Part shown: one piece after another, positions 5,108 to 9,232 of the stretch | Numbering within the stretch: position 1 is the stretch's first letter | How the letters are laid out: the number at the start of each line of letters is the position of its first letter | Assembly (NCBI GenBank): GCA_005878685.1 | Contig: VBLN01000048.1 | Coordinates: 1 to 9,232 of the forward strand | Direction of reading: 5' to 3' | Length of the DNA: 9,232 nucleotides | Source of the DNA: Deltaproteobacteria bacterium | GTDB lineage: Bacteria > Desulfobacterota > Binatia > UBA9968 | Notes under the pieces: generated by a model | Told to the model about the DNA's origin: nothing | What the model saw: only the letters and a program-made list of their open reading frames with translations | Database searches by the model: none | Position numbers and translations under genes: made by a program

Positions 5108-6820
5108 ATGAGAACAAAACAACGGGACAAAAAGAAGCGCGGCCGGACTGTACGAGCCACCAAACCAAAGTTCTCCAAGAAGGCGAAGGATTCGGTCCGC
5201 ACAACCGAGCTACAGAACCGGCGCTTTCTAGATCTCATTCAGGGACTTGACACTATAGTCTGGGAAGCTGATGCGGCTACCTGGCAGTTCACCTTCGTGA
5301 ATCAAAGGGCTGAGAGCATCTTAGGCTATCCTATCGAGCAGTGGCTCACGGAGCCAGACTTTTGGGCCAAACACATTCATCCTGAGGACCGCCAGGAAGC
5401 CGTAGCCTACTGTCGAACTGCAACGTTGCAAGGTAAGGATCACGAGTTTGAATACCGTGCCGTAGCGGCAGATGGTCGCGTGGTCTGGCTCCGCGACATC
5501 GTCCATGTGGTTAAGGACGATAAGGGCCAAGTGCAGCAACTTCGTGGCGTCATGGTGGACATCACCGAGCGCAAGCAGGCGGAGGAAAAGCTCCAACACA
5601 GTCTAGAGCACATTCGCGCCCTTCAGGACATTAATTTTGCCATCACATCCACTTTGGATCTTCGCGCCGTCTTGGAGGTCCTGTTCGAAAAAATCGATCT
5701 TTTCCTCCCCTATGCCGCCGTCACCGTCAGATTATTAAACCCGGAGACCCAGGAGCTAGAGCCCATCGCCTGTTGGAATATCGACGAGCAAGAATGGAAA
5801 GCGGCCACCGCGGTTGGCGGTGGTGTAGGGAGGATGCTTGCCGAGGATAACCTCCCCGTCATGGTTCGTAACGCTCAAACAGACCCTCGATCGCTGGCTT
5901 CTGAGTTTCTGCGCAAGCAAGGCTTGGTCTCTTATCTTCGAGTGCCGCTCACCGCTAGAGGAGAGGTCTTTGGGGTTCTCACCTTTTTTACAAAAGAAGA
6001 GCATGAATTTACAGCCGATGAAGTTGAGTTCTTGACTATCCTTGCAAGCCAAGCAGCCATAGCGATTCACAATTCTCAGCTCCATGAGCAGACCAAGAAA
6101 CAGGCAGTTCAACTGGAAAAAGCGAGCAAGGTCAAAGATGAGTTCCTCGGCTTCGTGTCTCATGAGCTTAGAACACCCGTGAACGCCATTATGGGCTACA
6201 CGGACATGATAAAGGATAGAATATTGGGAGAGATCAGCGCGGAACAGGAGAAGGCCCTGGCAAAAGTCATAGGCCGCTCCAAAAACCTCTTAGGCATGAT
6301 CAACAGCTTGTTGGAGGCAACCAGAGTGGAAGCAGGGGCGGTCAAAGTGGCAATGAAGGAGGTGCGTCTGGGAGATTTTCTGGGCGAGCTTAGGTCCGCT
6401 TACGACATCCCTTTGGATAAAGAGCTGACTCTGACTTGGGACTATCCTTCCGACTTGCCGGTGATGAAGACCGACCGGGAGAAGCTTCGGCATATCCTGG
6501 AGAATCTTATCAACAACGCCATCAAATTCACGGAAAGAGGTTCTGTGACCGTCACCGCCCGACATCTTCCCGAATCCAAAAAGGTGGCATTCAAGGTCAT
6601 GGATACGGGAATGGGTATTCCGACAGAATCGGTGCCGTCTATTTTTGAAATGTTCCGCCAGGTAGACGATTTCAACGCCCGCTCTCCCGGCGGTGTCGGA
6701 TTAGGCCTTCATATTGTAAAAAAATTCACCGAGATGCTTGCAGGCAGGATTGAGGTAGAGAGTCAGCTTGGTAGGGGCTCGACGTTTACAGTAACGATAC
6801 CGTGCTCACCATATACGTAA
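5108..6820 (+). CDS. Soluble PAS-GAF sensor histidine kinase (orphan)
   Basis: Two-component sensor kinase of 570 residues with no membrane segment, so probably cytosolic. A very basic N-terminus (1-40) precedes a PAS domain of the PAS_3 type at about 45-155 (FVNQRAESILGY, HPEDRQ, EFEYRAVAADGRVVWLRD, ending DITERKQ). A GAF domain spans about 172-325, followed by a short coiled linker. HisKA is at about 340-410, with phospho-acceptor His352 in FVSHELRTPVNAIMGY. HATPase_c is at about 455-567: N box LENLINNAIKFT (464-475), G1 DTGMGIP (499-505), F box IFEMFRQVD, G2 GGVGLGLHIV (528-537). All kinase motifs are intact. Signal and output are unknown because no response regulator is in view. ATG 5108 is the only credible start: TGA 5099-5101 is in frame just upstream, the next suitable codon lies inside PAS, and no Shine-Dalgarno is visible. 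Confidence 0.93.
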   Translation: MRTKQRDKKKRGRTVRATKPKFSKKAKDSVRTTELQNRRFLDLIQGLDTIVWEADAATWQFTFVNQRAESILGYPIEQWLTEPDFWAKHIHPEDRQEAVAYCRTATLQGKDHEFEYRAVAADGRVVWLRDIVHVVKDDKGQVQQLRGVMVDITERKQAEEKLQHSLEHIRALQDINFAITSTLDLRAVLEVLFEKIDLFLPYAAVTVRLLNPETQELEPIACWNIDEQEWKAATAVGGGVGRMLAEDNLPVMVRNAQTDPRSLASEFLRKQGLVSYLRVPLTARGEVFGVLTFFTKEEHEFTADEVEFLTILASQAAIAIHNSQLHEQTKKQAVQLEKASKVKDEFLGFVSHELRTPVNAIMGYTDMIKDRILGEISAEQEKALAKVIGRSKNLLGMINSLLEATRVEAGAVKVAMKEVRLGDFLGELRSAYDIPLDKELTLTWDYPSDLPVMKTDREKLRHILENLINNAIKFTERGSVTVTARHLPESKKVAFKVMDTGMGIPTESVPSIFEMFRQVDDFNARSPGGVGLGLHIVKKFTEMLAGRIEVESQLGRGSTFTVTIPCSPYT

Positions 6821-6841
6821 TACGTAGAAACAGCACATGAG

Positions 6842-6900
6842 CTTTAAGTTCCTGGCTTCTAGTTAGGAGCAAACTAGAAACTCACAACCAAGAACTAAAG
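6842..6900. repeat. Long imperfect hairpin (copy B of palindromic element), possible kinase terminator
   Basis: TTCTAGTT (6857-6864) and AACTAGAA (6872-6879) form a perfect 8-pair stem with a 7-base loop. AGTTCcTGG (6847-6855) pairs outside with CCAaGAACT (6888-6896, one mismatch), and CTTT/AAAG (6842-6845 and 6897-6900) extends it. A T-run at about 6907-6915 follows some 7 bases later, so on the plus strand it might terminate the kinase transcript. It overlaps the last codons and stop of the converging ubiD-like gene. Shared words with 4791-4858 suggest a dispersed repeat. Confidence 0.6.
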
Positions 6901-8367
6901 ACTTTCATTTTTTTTAAATCCATACTTCTCCCACTTCCCCAAAACTTTTTCTTGGATTTCCTTCGGCCAGAGATTTTCCAAAGTCGCCTTCACCGGTATC
7001 GACTCCGGCGGCCAATCCTTGGGCCACGTGCAGTCGAAGATGACGCCTGCCGCATCGCCGAGGAGCCTCTCCTTCGGCGGAAGAAAGGGAAGCAGCACAG
7101 GAAAACCCGGGATGTGACTGACTGGATGAATTCCATTGACCGGATGGCACTTGGTCGTGACGGCGTGGAGAACTTCGTCCATGTTCGTAGGGTCGACATC
7201 TGCATCTACGACAACAATATAATAGGTGAAGAGTCCGGGCTTGGTGGCCCAAATCGAATGAGCCACTCGCTTCGCGAAATTAATGAAAGGCGTCTCAGTG
7301 GAAACCACCGCCATGTGACCCACCGCATAGGGAGGGTAATAAACTCCTTTAATCGGCAGGCCAAGCTTTCTCAGCTCGGCGTAAACCTCAGCGCTCTTGA
7401 TCAAAGCGGTGACGGTCTGGGATTCATGAATGGGCATGCCCATATTAGAGAAGGTAAGAATGGGGTCGTCGCGATAGGTGATCGCATGGACGCGGAAGAC
7501 GGGCTTGGGAGAGGACTTGCCCGCTTCATAGCCCATATACTCGCCAAAGGGGCCTTCAGTTTTGCGCTCATGGGGGAGGACCTCACCTTCGAGAACAATT
7601 TCTGCCGTCGCTGGAACCTCGAGATCTAGAGTCTCGCACTTGACCAGAGGAATCGGCTCTCCTTGCAGGCCGCCGGCGATGTCCGCCTCATTGACATAAG
7701 GAGGAAGCTGCACGCAGCTCACGATTGGAACGACGGGTTGCGCGCCGATCGCCACCGCCGCGGGCAGCGGCAAATTTCTCGCCTCGCACTTCTGATACAT
7801 TTGACCGATATGCTGCTGCAAAGGGAAGAGACATCCCAGCGTATTCCGATCCTGGATCATCAGGCGATACATCCCCCAATTCACCCACGAGCTGTCCGGA
7901 TCCTTGGTGATCACCGTATGCCAGGTACCGATGTAGCGGCCGCCATCTCCTCCATGGATCAGCGGAGACGGAAATTTGAGCAGGTCGACGTCCTTTCCTG
8001 AAAGGATATTTTCCTTGCACGGCCCGTTTTTCACCAGAGTTGGCTTGATCGGTTTCTCCTTGCGCTCGAGATAGTGATCCATGATCCCTCGAAGAGGCGT
8101 ATCGGGCGCTAGTCCCAGAGCCATGGCCATGCGCGCGTAAAGTGAATGGCCCGGCCTCCTGCTCGGGCCAAGAGACGCACCCAGAGCGCGAAATCCCTTG
8201 GGATAATCTCTGACGTTCTCAAAGAGAACCGCGGGGCCGCCGATGTCATAACAGCGCCGGATGATCGCTCCCATTTCGAGATTCCAATCGACCTCCTCTT
8301 GAACGCGCTGAATCTCTTCGTGTTGTTCCAGAAGCGCAACAAATTCCCTTAGATCTCGGACAGCCAT
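6895..8367 (-). CDS. UbiD-family prFMN-dependent (de)carboxylase
   Basis: Cytosolic enzyme of the UbiD family, which uses prenylated FMN (made by a UbiX partner) for reversible decarboxylation of aromatic or unsaturated acids. It has 490 residues from ATG 8365-8367, close to E. coli UbiD. Active-site pieces match the family. VNWGMYR has an Asn and an Arg five apart (Asn163 and Arg168), like N168/R173 of Fdc1. TEGPFGEYMGY has Glu271 and Glu276, like E277/E282. LEGEV carries a likely metal-ligand Glu. The C-terminal FDCTWPKDWPPE is typical. Two ATGs compete: GAGGA abuts the upstream one (8371-8373) but lies six bases before 8365-8367, which fixes the latter as the better start. Substrate cannot be read from the sequence: ubiquinone, menaquinone (MqnL-like) and aromatic-degradation roles are all possible. 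No ubiX or other pathway gene is in view. Confidence 0.92.
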   Translation of the reverse strand: MAVRDLREFVALLEQHEEIQRVQEEVDWNLEMGAIIRRCYDIGGPAVLFENVRDYPKGFRALGASLGPSRRPGHSLYARMAMALGLAPDTPLRGIMDHYLERKEKPIKPTLVKNGPCKENILSGKDVDLLKFPSPLIHGGDGGRYIGTWHTVITKDPDSSWVNWGMYRLMIQDRNTLGCLFPLQQHIGQMYQKCEARNLPLPAAVAIGAQPVVPIVSCVQLPPYVNEADIAGGLQGEPIPLVKCETLDLEVPATAEIVLEGEVLPHERKTEGPFGEYMGYEAGKSSPKPVFRVHAITYRDDPILTFSNMGMPIHESQTVTALIKSAEVYAELRKLGLPIKGVYYPPYAVGHMAVVSTETPFINFAKRVAHSIWATKPGLFTYYIVVVDADVDPTNMDEVLHAVTTKCHPVNGIHPVSHIPGFPVLLPFLPPKERLLGDAAGVIFDCTWPKDWPPESIPVKATLENLWPKEIQEKVLGKWEKYGFKKNESL

Positions 8368-8373
8368 AGACAT

Positions 8374-8380
8374 TCCTCGC
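8374..8380 (-). promoter_or_regulatory. Ribosome-binding site deciding the ubiD-like start
   Basis: GCGAGGA on the minus strand directly touches ATG 8373-8371 but is six bases from ATG 8367-8365. Normal spacing therefore favours the second ATG, giving a protein starting MAVRDLREF. Confidence 0.6.
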
Positions 8381-8423
8381 TATTTTTCGAATCCGGACAT
8401 CTCCTGAAGACGCAATAGGCAAA

Positions 8424-8452
8424 CTTGTGACAGAAGCCCCCTACCTTGTCAA
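8424..8452 (-). promoter_or_regulatory. Candidate promoter for the ubiD-like gene
   Basis: A perfect TTGACA (8452-8447 on the minus strand) is followed after 17 bases by CACAAG (8429-8424), which is a poor -10. A perfect -35 with a weak -10 often marks an activated promoter, but chance is not excluded. Confidence 0.35.
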
Positions 8453-8459
8453 CTTAATC

Positions 8460-8475
8460 GGCTCGACTACGAGCC
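8460..8475. promoter_or_regulatory. Perfect inverted repeat in the divergent control region (possible operator)
   Basis: GGCTCG (8460-8465), loop ACTA, and CGAGCC (8470-8475). It lies just upstream of the candidate ubiD -35 box and about 25 bases before the bactofilin -35 box. No T-run follows on either strand, so it does not look like a terminator. It could be a regulator site, but 6-base arms are short. Confidence 0.3.
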
Positions 8476-8499
8476 CTCTCACCCCCTGGATATTTACGC

Positions 8500-8528
8500 T
8501 GGACAAAAAAGCCCTTCTGGTTTAAATT
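8500..8528 (+). promoter_or_regulatory. Candidate sigma-70 promoter for the bactofilin gene
   Basis: TGGACA (8500-8505), a 17-base spacer and TAAATT (8523-8528), giving five of six and four of six consensus matches. The predicted transcript start near 8535 leaves a leader of about 25 bases that includes a strong GGGGGAG ribosome-binding site six bases before ATG 8561. Confidence 0.5.
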
Positions 8529-8560
8529 AGCGGCTTGTTTGACCGAAAGGGGGAGAGCGT

Positions 8561-8980
8561 ATGGCAGATCCAAGCAAATTGACCACGACGCAAGCTTCAA
8601 ATGTCGGTGCCTACTTAGGTCCGGGAACCAAGATCAACGGGAAGCTCCTTTTCGAAGGAACCGCGTCGATCGACGGGGAGATTGAAGGTGAAGCTCTGAT
8701 CCATGGCAATGTGACCGTTGGCGAGCGGGCAACCATCAAAGGGAAAATCGCCGCCACATCGATCCTTGTCAAAGGAAAGGTCATGGGTGATATCCAGGCC
8801 GACAAGGTCGAGATTCAGCCGCCCGGAGTCGTCGCCGGCGACATCACCACACAGAGCCTGATCATCGGGGACGGCGCGATCTTCGACGGCCAATGCGCGA
8901 TGAAAAAGGAAAAGGAAGGAAAGGTCTTGCCTCTAAGACAGGAAGCTTCGGGAGGAAGCGCCAAAGAAAGTTCATCCTAA
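8561..8980 (+). CDS. Bactofilin (polymer-forming cytoskeletal protein)
   Basis: Bactofilins are small proteins that polymerise into filaments at the membrane and help shape cells or position envelope machinery. The protein has 139 residues with the usual layout: a short disordered N-terminus (1-15), a beta-helix core at about 16-115 and a charged, Ser-rich tail (MKKEKEGK to the end). The core shows the repeating Gly/Val/Ile pattern of the family: GPGTKINGKLLFEGTASIDG, then GEIEGEALIHGNVTVGERA, TIKGKIAATSILVKGKVMGD, and VVAGDITTQSLIIGDGAIFDG. A strong GGGGGAG precedes ATG 8561. No M23 peptidase, a common bactofilin neighbour, is visible. The gene converges on a minus-strand gene with a 4-base gap. 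Confidence 0.93.
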   Translation: MADPSKLTTTQASNVGAYLGPGTKINGKLLFEGTASIDGEIEGEALIHGNVTVGERATIKGKIAATSILVKGKVMGDIQADKVEIQPPGVVAGDITTQSLIIGDGAIFDGQCAMKKEKEGKVLPLRQEASGGSAKESSS

Positions 8981-8984
8981 AAAA

Positions 8985-9232
8985 TCAATCTTTGACAAGC
9001 AGCGGGACTAGCTTCCGCTCTTTCGCCGCGACTAAACCGCGAGCCGTGATGCGGAGCGATGGAAGAGTCACGAAGGTAAGAAAACAGAGAGCGTAGATGG
9101 GCTTAACAAACCGCGAGCCTCTCTCCCTCAGGCAGCGGTGAATCCGGTTAAGCCCTTTTGCCACCTCCAGCCAAGGCTCAAGCGAAAAGAGACCTCCCAC
9201 CGGAAAGTCGATTTTCTCCAATACTTCTCCCC
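8985..9232 (-). CDS. C-terminal part of an unrecognised protein (runs off right edge)
   Basis: An open minus-strand frame continues without stop from the window edge to TGA 8987-8985, about 81 residues. I do not recognise the family. Visible features are an amphipathic start (EKIDFPVGGLFSLEPWLEV), a basic helix-like stretch (GLNRIHRCLRERGSRFV), a hydrophobic segment of about 17 residues (YALCFLTFVTLPSLRIT) and a basic ending (AAKERKLVPLLVKD). TTG 9221-9219 could be read as a start, but the open frame reaches the edge, so a longer gene is more likely. The 4-base gap to the bactofilin stop supports a real gene packed tail to tail. A membrane-associated enzyme is possible, but this is a guess. 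Confidence 0.6.
   Translation of the reverse strand, partial: GEVLEKIDFPVGGLFSLEPWLEVAKGLNRIHRCLRERGSRFVKPIYALCFLTFVTLPSLRITARGLVAAKERKLVPLLVKD

Noticed and set aside
5044..5250. Small plus-strand ORF before the kinase that might be a leader peptide
   Set aside because: Runs through the terminator stem and overlaps the kinase in another frame; no ribosome-binding site or regulatory codon run was seen.
6952..7629. 225-codon open frame on the plus strand opposite the ubiD-like gene
   Set aside because: Shadow frame caused by codon bias of the real gene; no recognisable domain or ribosome-binding site.
1..9232. CRISPR array, insertion sequence, prophage or defence system
   Set aside because: No regularly spaced repeats, transposase, integrase, nuclease or phage-type genes are visible; the content is housekeeping plus one sensor kinase.

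Overview
The window looks like a stretch of chromosome from a Gram-negative (outer-membrane) bacterium. The evidence is a complete tolQ-tolR-tolA-tolB cell-envelope operon, a pgk-tpiA-secG-tRNA-Leu cluster and a bactofilin. The gene styles and the moderately high GC would fit a deltaproteobacterial-like lineage (Desulfobacterota, Binatota or Methylomirabilota relatives), but this is an impression from protein wording, not a placement.

Layout. Positions 1-2372 on the minus strand carry the Tol operon, transcribed tolQ, tolR, tolA, tolB; tolB runs off the left edge. The tolA-like gene is split by a -1 frameshift inside its TonB/TolA C-terminal domain. A divergent control region at 2373-2461 serves tolQ (a near-consensus sigma-70 promoter) and pgk. 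Positions 2462-4780 on the plus strand carry pgk, tpiA (ATGA overlap) and secG, followed at 4868-4954 by tRNA-Leu(GAG), an order in which the secG-tRNA-Leu(GAG) pair is also known from E. coli. A strong intrinsic terminator at 5059-5096 ends this block, yet sits only 11 bases before the start codon of the next gene, a soluble PAS-GAF histidine kinase (5108-6820). The kinase converges on a prFMN-type UbiD decarboxylase (6895-8367, minus). A 193-base divergent control region follows, then a bactofilin (8561-8980, plus). The bactofilin converges with a 4-base gap on the 3' part of an unrecognised minus-strand gene that leaves the right edge.

How the genes work together. TolQ-TolR form the proton-driven inner-membrane motor, the TolA-like protein is the periplasm-spanning arm, and TolB is the periplasmic partner that links to Pal at the outer membrane (pal is not in view). 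Pgk and TpiA are glycolysis/gluconeogenesis enzymes; SecG is a translocon subunit co-oriented with them. The kinase is an orphan (no response regulator in view), and the UbiD enzyme has no UbiX partner in view.

No obviously new multi-gene system is visible. The points most worth following are the frameshift in tolA (with a correctly phased G_GGT_TTG heptamer upstream), the terminator lying against the kinase start codon, and three short AT- or GC-rich palindromic intergenic elements, two of which share sequence words and appear to be one dispersed repeat family.
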